DNA from: Arthrobacter sp. zg-Y844
GTDB taxonomy: Bacteria > Actinomycetota > Actinomycetes > Actinomycetales > Micrococcaceae
NCBI RefSeq assembly: GCF_024385465.1
Contig: NZ_JANFLS010000001.1
Span: 930,001 to 994,000 of the forward strand
Length of the DNA: 64,000 nucleotides
Direction of reading: 5' to 3'
How positions within the stretch are numbered: the first letter of the stretch is position 1; each line of letters opens with the position of its first letter. Below are positions 33,233 through 41,054 of the stretch, one piece after another. Position numbers and translations under genes: made by a program. The notes under the pieces are model-generated. The model ran no database searches, had not been told where the DNA came from, and was given only the letters and a program-made list of their open reading frames with translations.

Positions 33233-33768
33233 CCCGCGGCCCGGTCACCGATCTGCAGGAACAGATCGGCGCACTGATCCTCGGCGACTACGACGACGCC
33301 GGGACCCTCACCGAGGAGGACCACCTCGCCCTGGTGGCTAGGGCGGGAGCCGCCGAGCAGGCCAGCCAGCAGCTGCAGCACCGTGCCGTCGCGGCGGCCC
33401 GGAGCGCGGGAGTCAGCTGGGCCGCATTGGGCCGTGAGCTGGGGATGACCCGGCAGGCGGTGCAACAGCGTTTCGGTGCCCGCCCGGAGGAACAGGCCCC
33501 CGGTTCCCGCGAGCGCTGGCTCGGCCCGGTCACGGCCTTCGATGAAATGCCCGAGCTGGAACTGGCCGGGCGGCTCGGCTGGCGCACCATCGGCGTCGAC
33601 ATGCTCCGGCACCGGATGCTGCAGACGGACACCCAGTGGGAACACCGCCGCGTCCTCTGGACCCGGCCGTCCTCCCACTACGAAACGGACGGCTGGCAGG
33701 TGGGGAGCCGGTCCTTCCCATGGCTCTACCTCGTGCGGGACCTGCATCGGGCGCCCGAAACGAAGTAA
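33229..33768 (+). CDS. Helix-turn-helix protein of unknown class
   Basis: A 179-residue protein. The N-terminal half is helical, with a clear HTH at about 60-82 (AGVSWAALGRELGMTRQAVQQRF), the form seen in sigma-like and AsnC-like DNA binders. The C-terminal half (WLGPVTAFDEMPELELAGRLGW, then VLWTRPSSHYETDGWQVG) is a compact, Trp-rich domain I do not recognise. The GTG start overlaps the stop of the membrane-protein gene (GTGA), so the two form an operon. It is the best local candidate to bind the GTGTCAA palindromes. Confidence 0.78.
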   Translation: MTRGPVTDLQEQIGALILGDYDDAGTLTEEDHLALVARAGAAEQASQQLQHRAVAAARSAGVSWAALGRELGMTRQAVQQRFGARPEEQAPGSRERWLGPVTAFDEMPELELAGRLGWRTIGVDMLRHRMLQTDTQWEHRRVLWTRPSSHYETDGWQVGSRSFPWLYLVRDLHRAPETK

Positions 33769-33786
33769 GACACCCGGGCGCCCGAA
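33748..33786. terminator. Repeat-pair hairpin between convergent genes
   Basis: CGGGCGCCCGAA occurs at 33748-33759 and again at 33775-33786. Each copy is nearly self-complementary, so the pair can fold into a hairpin at the junction of the convergent HTH and AKR genes. Confidence 0.45.
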
Positions 33787-33787
33787 C

Positions 33788-34633
33788 CTACTCCAAAGTG
33801 ACCCCGCTCAACCGGGCCACAGCCTCGGGGTCCCGGTGGTCGAAGAACATGGACTTCCCGGTGTCCAGGTCGGCAATCGCGGCCATTTCCTGGGGGCTGA
33901 GCTCGAAGTCGAACACGTCGAAGTTTTCCGCCATCCGGTCCGGCCGGACCGATTTCGGGATCACCACTATCCCGCGTTGGATCAGCCAGCGGAGCACTAC
34001 CTGGGGAATGGACTTCCCATGCGCCTCGCCGACGGCCGAGAGAGTGGGATCGGAGAAGAGGTTGTTCTTCCCCTCGGCGAACGGTGCCCAGGACTCGTGC
34101 CGGATGCCGCGGTCGCTCATCAGCTGGTTTTCGACCGCCCGCTGGTAGAACGGGTTGGTTTCAATCTGGTTCACGGCCGGAACCACGTCGTGGTGAATGA
34201 CCAGGTCCACCAGCCGGTCAGGGGCGAAGTTCGAGACCCCGATGGCCCGCGCCGCGCCGTCGCTGTAGAGCTGTTCCATCACCCGCCACTCGCCGTAGAC
34301 GTCTCCGAAGGGCTGGTGGATCAGGTACAGGTCCACGTACTCCGTACCCAGGTTCTGCAGCGAGGCCTCGAAGGCCCGCGTGGTGGTGGCCTCACCGTTG
34401 TCCTGGATCCAGAGCTTAGTGGTGATGAACAGTTCGTTGCGTGCCAGGCCGCTCTTCTGCACTGCACGCCCCACGGCGGCCTCGTTTTGGTAGGCCGCGG
34501 CGGTGTCCAGCGAGCGGTATCCCGCGGCCAGCGCGTTGGTCACGGCCTCTTCGGTCTCGTCCGGCGGGACCTGGTACACGCCGAAGCCTAGGATCGGCAT
34601 TTCGACGCCGTTGTTCAGGGTCACGTTTTCCAT
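33788..34633 (-). CDS. Aldo/keto reductase
   Basis: A 281-residue NADPH-dependent aldo/keto reductase, the short form like 2,5-diketo-D-gluconate reductase. The catalytic residues are visible: Asp and Tyr in [13 protein letters not shown] (Asp44 region, Tyr49 region), Lys in [10 protein letters not shown], and His in [11 protein letters not shown]. The cofactor end [19 protein letters not shown] is typical. The second ATG (34633) was chosen because GAGAGGA lies 6 bases before it. It follows a cupin gene by 28 bases in the same direction, so the two may be an operon. Confidence 0.92.
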   Translation of the reverse strand: MENVTLNNGVEMPILGFGVYQVPPDETEEAVTNALAAGYRSLDTAAAYQNEAAVGRAVQKSGLARNELFITTKLWIQDNGEATTTRAFEASLQNLGTEYVDLYLIHQPFGDVYGEWRVMEQLYSDGAARAIGVSNFAPDRLVDLVIHHDVVPAVNQIETNPFYQRAVENQLMSDRGIRHESWAPFAEGKNNLFSDPTLSAVGEAHGKSIPQVVLRWLIQRGIVVIPKSVRPDRMAENFDVFDFELSPQEMAAIADLDTGKSMFFDHRDPEAVARLSGVTLE

Positions 34634-34661
34634 CGGCATTCCTCTCGTTGGTCATCCGAAA

Positions 34662-35066
34662 TCAGGGCCGGGTACCGTATTCCTCGTCGGTGACCAGGTC
34701 GCCCCAGTCGGACTCCGCGCCGTCGTCGAGCGGGGCCTCCCACATGGCCAGGTGGGTCATGAGGTTGTCCGGGGCGGCGCCGTGCCAGTGCCACTCCCCC
34801 GGCGGGGTGTAGACGGTGTCTCCGGGGCGCATCGTCAGGATGTCCCCGCCCCGGGACTGAATCAGGCCGTAGCCTTCGGTGACGTGCAGGGTCTGCCCAA
34901 CGGCGTGGACGTGCCAGGCGGTGCGGGCGCCGGGAGCAAAGTGCACGGCGTTGACACGCATCCGGGACGGTGCCGGCTGCGGTGCCGCAATGACTTCGAA
35001 CCAAACGTCGCCGGTGAACATGTGTGCCGGTCCCTTGGTGCTGGGTCTGCGCGGTTCCAGTTGCAT
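34662..35066 (-). CDS. Single-domain cupin protein
   Basis: A 134-residue cupin. The first motif is HFAPGARTAWHVHAVGQTLHVTEG (about 42-65, with His52, His54 and His60-type metal ligands) and the second PGDTVYTPPGEWHWHGA (about 82-98). The C-terminal LDDGAESDWGDLVTDEEY is typical of cupins next to aldo/keto reductases and carboxymuconolactone decarboxylases. A metal-dependent enzyme or small-molecule binder is likely. AGGGAG precedes the ATG. Confidence 0.88.
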   Translation of the reverse strand: MQLEPRRPSTKGPAHMFTGDVWFEVIAAPQPAPSRMRVNAVHFAPGARTAWHVHAVGQTLHVTEGYGLIQSRGGDILTMRPGDTVYTPPGEWHWHGAAPDNLMTHLAMWEAPLDDGAESDWGDLVTDEEYGTRP

Positions 35067-35262
35067 GGGGGCTCCCTGGGCGAACGGGTTCGGCGGGGTG
35101 TACGGGTGGCCGCGGATGCTGCGGTCATTCGGCCGCCATGGGCCTTTCGAGATTACAAGCTGTGACCGGCAGGCGGGAGGCTCTCCGCACCGTTTCTACG
35201 CCGGACGGCCAAATTTGGTGCCGGCAGTTCCGCGCCGGCACCGGCCCTTCTGATCAGCGGCC

Positions 35263-35664
35263 TTAGACTGCTGCCGCCGACGCCCGGCGCTCCTCGTCGC
35301 TGCGCAGGATGCAGAATTCGTTGCCCTCCGGATCGGCGAGCACCACCCACCCGGTGCCGTCCGCGTTGCGCCGGTCGTCCACTTCGCGGGCGCCCAGCCC
35401 TCGCAGGCGCTCGAGTTCCTGGTCGCGGGTACCTTCGGCGGGCTTCAGGTCCAGATGGACGCGGTTCTTAATCTGCTTGGCGTCCGGAACCTCGATGAAC
35501 AGCAGCCGCTGGGTGCCGTCCTGGGAGAAGATCATGCATTCCTCCTCGCCGGGCCGGTTCGGGTCCTCCGGGTCTTCCCGGAAGCCGAGGATCCGCCGCC
35601 AAAACACGGACTGCCCGTAGGCGTCGAGGCTGTCGAAGGAGGTGTGGGAGATCAGGGATGCCAT
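35263..35664 (-). CDS. VOC family (glyoxalase-like) protein
   Basis: A 133-residue protein of the vicinal oxygen chelate fold with two beta-alpha-beta-beta-beta units: ISHTSFDSLDAYGQSVFWRR at the start and KNRVHLDLKPAEG with VVLADPEGNEFCIL in the second half. The His and Glu positions of a metal site are partly kept. Members include resistance proteins and isomerases, and the role here is unknown. The Shine-Dalgarno is weak. The 196 bases between this gene and the cupin gene hold no gene that I can see. Confidence 0.85.
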   Translation of the reverse strand: MASLISHTSFDSLDAYGQSVFWRRILGFREDPEDPNRPGEEECMIFSQDGTQRLLFIEVPDAKQIKNRVHLDLKPAEGTRDQELERLRGLGAREVDDRRNADGTGWVVLADPEGNEFCILRSDEERRASAAAV

Positions 35665-35829
35665 GAGGAGGAGCCTAAAGGGATTCCTGCGGATATGACA
35701 CTGCCCACAACGGGGCCCCTCCGCCGGATATTGCCCGATTCCGCCGCCGTACGATCGAAAAAGGGCCCCGCCCCACCCCAGCGCCGAACGTGCCGTGGAA
35801 ACCGGCAATCCAACCAGGAGGATCCAACC

Positions 35830-36582
35830 GTGAGCGAACGACTCAAAGACAAAGTAGCCCTGATTACCGGCGCAGCCAGCGGTATGGGCGCTTCCCATGC
35901 GCGCGCTTTCGTGCGTGAAGGCGCCAAGGTGATGATCGCCGACATCAACGACGACGCCGGTGCCGCCCTGGCCGCGGAACTGGGCGACGCCGCCCGCTAC
36001 GTGCATCTGAATGTCACCAGCGCCGAGGACTGGGCGGCCGCCGTGGCAGCCACGCTGGACACCTTCGGCGGGCTCAACATCCTGGTGAACAACGCCGGCA
36101 TCCTCGACGGCGGCCCGCTCGGCCAATACCCGGCGGAGCGCTGGCAGCGGGCACTGGACATCAACCTGACCGGACCCTTCCTCGGCATGTCCGCAGCAGT
36201 CGAGGCGCTCAAGGCGTCCGCGCCGTCGTCGGTCATCAACATTTCCTCCACCGCCGGGCTGGAGGGCATTGCCGGAATGCACGGCTACACGGCGTCGAAG
36301 TTCGGCCTGCGCGGACTGACGAAGTCCACCGCACTGGAACTCGCCGCGTCCCACGTGCGGGTCAACTCGGTGCACCCCGGGTCCATCCAGACCCCGATGA
36401 CCGCCGTGATGGGCAGGCAGAAGCCGATCGACTTCACCGAAACCACCCTCACCCGGCCGGCGGCTCCGGAAGAGGTCACCAGTGTGGTCGTCTTCCTGGC
36501 CAGCGACGAGTCCAGCTTCTCCACGGGCGCGGAGTTCGTGGTGGACGGCGGGATCACCGCCGGGAAGATCTACAACGTCTAA
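35830..36582 (+). CDS. SDR family, 3-alpha/20-beta-hydroxysteroid dehydrogenase-like
   Basis: A 250-residue classical SDR. The motifs are ITGAASGMGASHARAF near 12-27, LVNNAGILDGG, ISSTAGLEG with the catalytic Ser, and YTASKFGLRG with Tyr and Lys. GMGxxHAR and VNSVHPGSIQTPM place it with glucose 1-dehydrogenase/3-alpha-20-beta-hydroxysteroid dehydrogenase. The start is a GTG with a full AGGAGG 8 bases upstream; the long upstream frame is a shadow of the VOC gene opposite. Confidence 0.9.
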   Translation: MSERLKDKVALITGAASGMGASHARAFVREGAKVMIADINDDAGAALAAELGDAARYVHLNVTSAEDWAAAVAATLDTFGGLNILVNNAGILDGGPLGQYPAERWQRALDINLTGPFLGMSAAVEALKASAPSSVINISSTAGLEGIAGMHGYTASKFGLRGLTKSTALELAASHVRVNSVHPGSIQTPMTAVMGRQKPIDFTETTLTRPAAPEEVTSVVVFLASDESSFSTGAEFVVDGGITAGKIYNV

Positions 36583-36594
36583 AGCGGCGGAGAT

Positions 36595-36627
36595 CCGCGG
36601 ACCGGCGCACCCGGCGCCGGTCCGCGG
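36595..36627. terminator. Strong bidirectional terminator
   Basis: CCGCGGACCGGCGC pairs perfectly with GCGCCGGTCCGCGG around a 5-base loop, between the convergent SDR and MerR genes. Confidence 0.8.
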
Positions 36628-36650
36628 TGCTTGTCCTCGGGCAGGTTTCC

Positions 36651-37454
36651 TTACGCCGGCTGGACGGGCTGCTGCAGCTCCGTGACCCAGTCCGACTGGT
36701 CATCGGAGGCCGCACGGATATACACCTCGCGGCACGGACCCGAGAGAACAAAGCCGCGGGCAATGGTCTCTGTATGCACGGCCTGCCAGCTTTCCCCTAT
36801 GCGGTCCATGGCGCCGAGGTGGACACCGCAGATGGCCGTCGGGACGGACGGCAGATCCACCAGCTCCACGCCGTCGGGACCTGCAGTGGAGACGGCATAC
36901 CCGGCCATGATGTGCATGCCGTTTTCGCTCGTCTCGTACTGGGCGATCGGCCTATCCAGGGATGCGCCGGTGGGTGCCAGGGCCTTCGCCACGGCGTCGA
37001 ACAACGGCCCGACGACGGCGGCCACCTCGTGCTGTTCGGAGACGACGGCGGTGCGGGCGGCCAAACGGACCGCGGGCAGGGACTTCTGCACAATTTCGAT
37101 CTGGGACATGGCATTTTCCTTTTCAATGAGATGGAGCCGTCGTTCCACGTCGAGGAGCCTCGCGGCCGCTGTCCGCTGTTCGCTCTCCACCTCGGCCCGC
37201 CGGATGCGGAGCATCCGGGCGATCCGGTCGGCGTCGACGCCGGCATCGAGGATGGAGGCAACTTCCTCCAGGCCGAAGCCGAGCTGGCGGAGGGCGACGA
37301 TCCGGTGCAGCCGTTCCAGCTGCGAGGGATCGTAGGAGCGGTAGCCGCTGAACTCGTTCACGTGGGCCGGGACGAGCAGCCCGGCGGTGTCCCAGTGCCG
37401 CAGCATGCGGTGGGTCACCTGGCCGATCTGCGCGAAGGCTCCGATGGATAGCAT
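36651..37454 (-). CDS. MerR family regulator with GyrI-like effector domain
   Basis: A 267-residue regulator. Residues 1-70 form the winged HTH (LSIGAFAQIGQVTHRMLRHW, LVPAHVNEFSGYRSYDPSQL), 75-120 a dimer coiled coil, and 125-267 a GyrI/BmrR-like small-molecule domain starting SQIEIVQKSLPAVRLAART. This layout is that of BltR/BmrR-type sensors of drugs. AGGAG lies 9 bases before the ATG. Directly upstream there is a TTGACC box overlapping a palindrome, so it probably regulates itself; a target transporter is not adjacent. Confidence 0.92.
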   Translation of the reverse strand: MLSIGAFAQIGQVTHRMLRHWDTAGLLVPAHVNEFSGYRSYDPSQLERLHRIVALRQLGFGLEEVASILDAGVDADRIARMLRIRRAEVESEQRTAAARLLDVERRLHLIEKENAMSQIEIVQKSLPAVRLAARTAVVSEQHEVAAVVGPLFDAVAKALAPTGASLDRPIAQYETSENGMHIMAGYAVSTAGPDGVELVDLPSVPTAICGVHLGAMDRIGESWQAVHTETIARGFVLSGPCREVYIRAASDDQSDWVTELQQPVQPA

Positions 37455-37469
37455 GTCTCAGTTCTCCTG

Positions 37470-37491
37470 CCTGCCACTGTGTCAGGGTCAA
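37470..37491 (-). promoter_or_regulatory. MerR-type operator with -35 box
   Basis: CCTGCCACTGTGTCAGG (37470-37486) is an inverted repeat with one mismatch, and TTGACC (37491-37486 on the minus strand) overlaps it. This is the usual site for a MerR protein, before its own gene. Confidence 0.55.
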
Positions 37492-37495
37492 GCAC

Positions 37496-37882
37496 TTAGA
37501 TGGCGCGGCCCCCAAACCCGGTAACCGCGGCGAACACCAGGAAGTAAATCAGCGTCTGGAAGATAGCCACGGTGATGGCGCACATAACCACGTTGACCCA
37601 GCCGAGCACCTTGCCCGCAGTTGCAGGGACATTCAGCGCCTCGGCTTTCTGGGCGTAGTAAATGGCCATGGGACCGAGGACGAATCCAGCGACAAACAGG
37701 CCGAGCACACCGAAGAGCAGCGACTGGTTCTTAAAGCCCTCCCCCGCTGCACGCCCGCCGGGCAGCTGGGCAGACGCCGGGTAGGACGGGAATTGAGCCG
37801 ACGCCGGGGGACGATCCCCCGATTCCGCTGTTGTTGGGTAGGGGTAGTGGTCGTTCTGCGGATCAGGGTGGGGCGTGGACAC
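37496..37882 (-). CDS. DUF4190-like membrane protein
   Basis: A 128-residue protein with a Pro/Tyr/Gln-rich cytoplasmic start of about 48 residues, then two hydrophobic segments (LLFGVLGLFVAGFVLGPMAI and VVMCAITVAIFQTLIYFLVF) separated by a charged linker (YYAQKAEALNVPATAGKV). This is the shape of DUF4190 proteins of actinobacteria. GTG start with only a weak Shine-Dalgarno. Its function is unknown. Confidence 0.72.
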   Translation of the reverse strand: MSTPHPDPQNDHYPYPTTAESGDRPPASAQFPSYPASAQLPGGRAAGEGFKNQSLLFGVLGLFVAGFVLGPMAIYYAQKAEALNVPATAGKVLGWVNVVMCAITVAIFQTLIYFLVFAAVTGFGGRAI

Positions 37883-38054
37883 GGGGCCTCGTTTCTACGG
37901 TGCTGTGTTTCTGCTGCGCTTCGGGACTGCGTTTATCCTAGAGCTCGTCGGTCCCATCCGGAGCGTAACGCGTAAGTTCAGGCCGCGTTGCCGCCGGCCG
38001 CGCGCCGTCGTCCGTGGACCATTTCCCAACCGTCTCGCGGAGAAGCACGTTGGG

Positions 38055-38060
38055 TAAGCT
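38055..38060 (+). promoter_or_regulatory. -10-like hexamer for leaderless GAF-ANTAR gene
   Basis: TAAGCT is followed by 6 bases and the ATG at 38067, with no Shine-Dalgarno. Confidence 0.45.
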
Positions 38061-38066
38061 GTTGCA

Positions 38067-38795
38067 ATGACAGCCCTTACTCGCGGAACCTCAGTTGCGG
38101 CGCAGCTGCAGCAACTCATTCTGGACAACCCGGGCATGGAGCTTTTTCTTGAAGCCTTCGCCGGACAAGCTGCGGAACTCTTCAGCGACCCGGACCAGCT
38201 CTTCTGCAGCATCACCCTGAAGCGGGACAAACGCGCCCAGACCGTGGCCAGCAGCAGCACCGAGGCCAACAAGCTCGATGAACTCCAGTACGGGTACGGC
38301 GACGGTCCGTGCCTGTACGCGGCGGAGAGCGGAGAGCTGACGCTGGTGCCGGATACCCGCACCGGTTCCCGCTGGATTGAGTACTTCGAGGCTATCCATG
38401 GCCTGGGCTGCTATTCCATGCTCGCCGTCCCCCTGCTCATTGGTGACGACGGCGGCGCGGCCCTCAACCTGTACGGCAAGAGCACCGGTATTTTCACCGA
38501 TGATTTCGTGCATGCCGTGGAGGACTATGCGGCGGAAGCTGCCGTGACGCTGCAGGTTGCCGTTCAAATCGCCAACCACAAAGACGACAGCGACGATCTG
38601 CGCAAAGCCATGGAATCCCGCACCGCCATCGACATTGCCGTCGGTATCGTTGCCGGACAGAACCGCTGCAGCCAGGAGGAAGCCTTTGGCATCCTCCGGC
38701 GGGCGTCCAGCCACCAGAACATCAAGCTGCGCGAGCTGGCTGAACGGCTGGTCGAGTCGGTGACCGCTGCCAAGGTAGCAACCCACTTCGCGTAG
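38067..38795 (+). CDS. GAF and ANTAR domain transcription antitermination regulator
   Basis: A 242-residue cytoplasmic sensor. Residues 20-165 form a GAF ligand domain (LFCSITLKRDKRAQTVASSS, YGYGDGPCLYAAESGE, LAVPLLIGDDGGAALNLYG), and residues 175-235 an ANTAR RNA-binding domain (AIDIAVGIVAGQNRCSQEEA, LRRASSHQNIKLRELAERLV). ANTAR proteins bind paired hairpins in mRNA leaders and prevent termination; this family is much expanded in actinobacteria. No target hairpin pair is obvious nearby. The transcript appears leaderless. Confidence 0.92.
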   Translation: MTALTRGTSVAAQLQQLILDNPGMELFLEAFAGQAAELFSDPDQLFCSITLKRDKRAQTVASSSTEANKLDELQYGYGDGPCLYAAESGELTLVPDTRTGSRWIEYFEAIHGLGCYSMLAVPLLIGDDGGAALNLYGKSTGIFTDDFVHAVEDYAAEAAVTLQVAVQIANHKDDSDDLRKAMESRTAIDIAVGIVAGQNRCSQEEAFGILRRASSHQNIKLRELAERLVESVTAAKVATHFA

Positions 38796-38818
38796 GAAAA
38801 CCTCCTGGCCGCGGCCAA

Positions 38819-39961
38819 CTAGGTAGCGGTATTCCGAATACTCTCCCGCAGCTCCCCGAACGGTTCCCAGAAGAAATCGAAATGCTCCTGCGGGCTACCC
38901 ATGAACCGCTGGGTGAACACAACGCCGATGTCCCCGTCGGGATAAACGGCGGCGCTGGTGCCGGATCCGCCGGCCCAGCCCCACATGCCCGGCTCCGACC
39001 AAGGCGCCCCGCGCCCGGTCTGCACGGCGGTCATGAACCCCCAGGACTCGTCCGGACCTGCCACTTCAGCCACGCCGACCTGCTGCGGGGAGGTCAGCTG
39101 GTCCGCGGTCATCTGGTGCCGCAGCTCGGCCGGCAGCACCGTGTCATCCGCGAGCCCGGTGAGAAAGCGCATGAAGTCCGGCACGGTGGAGACCATGCCG
39201 CCGCCCAGGGACGCGAACTTCGGCGGTCCCGCCATGGCATCCCGGTAGGACACCGCCTCGAACAACGCGCCGTCGTCGTTAACCGCGTACACCACCGGGA
39301 AATGTTCGGTGCCCGTCGGGAAGCCGGTGCCAGTCAGCCCGAACGGTTCGCTGATCCGCTCCTGCACCAGCTGGTCCAGGGGTGTGACAGTGGCTGCCGC
39401 GAGCAGGACCGAGAGCACGTCCGCGCTGGCGTGGTACATCCAGCGCTCCCCCGGCTGGTAGGCCAGCGGCAGGCTGCCGAGCCGGGCCAGATACTCCTCG
39501 GGGGTCATGTCCGGCGGGTTGGGTCCCCAGAGGAAGTCCTGGGTGGCCGCCACGTACGGGGTCGGATCGAAGTCGACGCCGAGGCCGGCGGTGAAGGTCA
39601 GCAGGTGGCGCACCGTGACGGGGCCGCGGGCCGGGACCGTCAGCGTCAAAGGGGCATCCGGCGTGGGAAGCACCCGCAGGTTTGCGAGCCCCGGCAGCCA
39701 CCGGCCGGCCTCGTCATTCAATCCCAGCGCGCCGTCGGCCACCAGGCTCATGGCCAGGGCGCCGCCGATCAGCTTGCTCAGCGAGGAGATGCGGAACGGA
39801 GTGTCCTCGGCCATCGGCTCGGACTGGTCGAGTCCCAGTGACCCGGTGGCGAAGACTTCGGTCTGCCCGTTGATCCGGACCCCTGCCACCAGTCCCGGGC
39901 ACCAGCCCGATTGGACGGTCTCGGTCAGCCTGTCCCAGAGGGGTGCGGCGATGCCTGGCAT
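38819..39961 (-). CDS. Serine hydrolase, class C beta-lactamase-like
   Basis: A 380-residue serine hydrolase of the beta-lactamase/transpeptidase fold. The nucleophile motif is SLSK (in FRISSLSKLIGGALA near 51-65), the second motif is YHAS near 180 (in WMYHASADVLSVLL), and the C-terminal GWAGGSGTSAAVYPD stands for the KTG region. There is no signal peptide, so it acts in the cytosol, which is usual for EstB-like esterases. A true beta-lactam substrate is unlikely. Confidence 0.88.
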   Translation of the reverse strand: MPGIAAPLWDRLTETVQSGWCPGLVAGVRINGQTEVFATGSLGLDQSEPMAEDTPFRISSLSKLIGGALAMSLVADGALGLNDEAGRWLPGLANLRVLPTPDAPLTLTVPARGPVTVRHLLTFTAGLGVDFDPTPYVAATQDFLWGPNPPDMTPEEYLARLGSLPLAYQPGERWMYHASADVLSVLLAAATVTPLDQLVQERISEPFGLTGTGFPTGTEHFPVVYAVNDDGALFEAVSYRDAMAGPPKFASLGGGMVSTVPDFMRFLTGLADDTVLPAELRHQMTADQLTSPQQVGVAEVAGPDESWGFMTAVQTGRGAPWSEPGMWGWAGGSGTSAAVYPDGDIGVVFTQRFMGSPQEHFDFFWEPFGELRESIRNTAT

Positions 39962-40057
39962 TCCTCAACTGTCCGCTTCCGCGGGGCGGGGCGTCAACGG
40001 ACGAGGGCCGCGTGTGTGCCGGAGCGGATGATTGCGGGTGCACCGTCCCGGCGCCAG

Positions 40058-40624
40058 CTACCCCTCGTATCCCCTGACCGCTCCATAGACCAGCAGGTCC
40101 CGCCGCTGCCCGGAAATCTCCATGTAGCTGCGCAATAGTCCTTCGCGCGCAAAACCCGCGAGTTCGGCCGTGCGGATGGAGGCGGTATTCCAGGGCTCGA
40201 TGTACAGCTCCACGCGGTGCAGTTCCGGAATGGTCCAAGCGAACTCCAACGCGGCGAGAAGCGCCGAGGCGGCAAACCGGTGGCCGCGGGCCGACGGAGT
40301 TATCCCGTAGCCGGCCTGGGCGCGGCCCGTCGCCAGCTCCCGGAGCCACAGCCCCAGCTGACCCACGCAGCGGTCGGTGCCGGCGTCAGCCACCGCAAAA
40401 GAAAAGCCGGCGCCCTCCGCGTACCGGTTCCGCTGCCGCTCCACCCACTCCATCGCCTGCTCCACACTGGCGTTCCCGGCAAGAGTGCCAATAGCGGGGA
40501 AATACTCGTCCCGGGACATCTCCATGACCGTGGCCGCGTCCTCATCCCGGAAGGGCCGCAGGCGCACGTTGCCGTGCTGCGGATCGACGGACGGCCAGGC
40601 TGGCATGCCGGTGCTGGTTTCCAT
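40058..40624 (-). CDS. GNAT family N-acetyltransferase (RimJ/RimL type)
   Basis: A 188-residue acetyl-CoA-dependent transferase. The N-terminal strand NVRLRPFRDEDAATVMEMS, the central CVGQLGLWLRELATGRAQAG and the acetyl-CoA segment YGITPSARGHRFAASALLAA, then HRVELYIEPWNTASIRTAEL, are the pattern of the ribosomal-protein acetyltransferase group. The target is unknown. The ATG at 40624 was chosen over a longer frame because the family match begins close to it. Confidence 0.9.
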   Translation of the reverse strand: METSTGMPAWPSVDPQHGNVRLRPFRDEDAATVMEMSRDEYFPAIGTLAGNASVEQAMEWVERQRNRYAEGAGFSFAVADAGTDRCVGQLGLWLRELATGRAQAGYGITPSARGHRFAASALLAALEFAWTIPELHRVELYIEPWNTASIRTAELAGFAREGLLRSYMEISGQRRDLLVYGAVRGYEG

Positions 40625-40689
40625 GCCGACAGCCTGCCACAGCCGCACCTGCCGAGGCCGGAGGCGCGGCCTGCCCCGGACGGCCTGCC

Positions 40690-40875
40690 TTACTTCCGCC
40701 CGAACAGTTTCCCCAGCCATCCGCCGGACGGCTGCGCGCCGACTGTAGCTTTCGCTTCCGCGCCGCAGCTGCAGCGGTCCGTCTTCGGCACCCCGCGCAT
40801 CACCTGGTCAACGTGGTTTCCGCATCCGGCCCACGTGGTCTTGCCGCATTTGCCGCACTTTACTGCTCTGCACAT
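40690..40875 (-). CDS. Small zinc-ribbon protein
   Basis: A 61-residue protein with CGKCGKTTWAGCGNH near 7-21 and CSCGAEA near 35-41, which could bind one or two zinc ions. The tail has a Gly/Trp/Lys end (WLGKLFGRK). Similar short proteins are common in Arthrobacter and unnamed. AAGGAA lies 8 bases before the ATG. It diverges from cstB, and the three CstR operators lie between, so it may be under the same control. Confidence 0.75.
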   Translation of the reverse strand: MCRAVKCGKCGKTTWAGCGNHVDQVMRGVPKTDRCSCGAEAKATVGAQPSGGWLGKLFGRK

Positions 40876-40935
40876 TTTGCTTGTTCCTTGGCTCGATTTC
40901 CTACCGGACTTGGTGCCCCTCCACCATCGTGGCAG

Positions 40936-41030
40936 ATACCCCCTAGGGTATGCAAAAGCATGCTCCTCCGGTTTGCCTGCATACCCCCGGAGGTATTACC
41001 GTCAAAGCAGACGGATACCCCAGGGGGTGT
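40936..41030. promoter_or_regulatory. Three CsoR/CstR-type operators before cstB
   Basis: ATACCCCCTAGGGTAT (40936-40951), ATACCCCCGGAGGTAT (40981-40996) and ATACCCCAGGGGGTGT (41015-41030) are near-palindromes of the ATACCC-N4-GGGTAT kind bound by CsoR-family tetramers. Confidence 0.88.
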
Positions 41031-41054
41031 CCAAAACCCCCAAAAGGAGATTCC

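Noticed and set aside
35455-35829. N-terminal extension of the SDR gene at 35830
   Set aside because: It is antisense to the VOC gene; the GTG with AGGAGG is the clear start.
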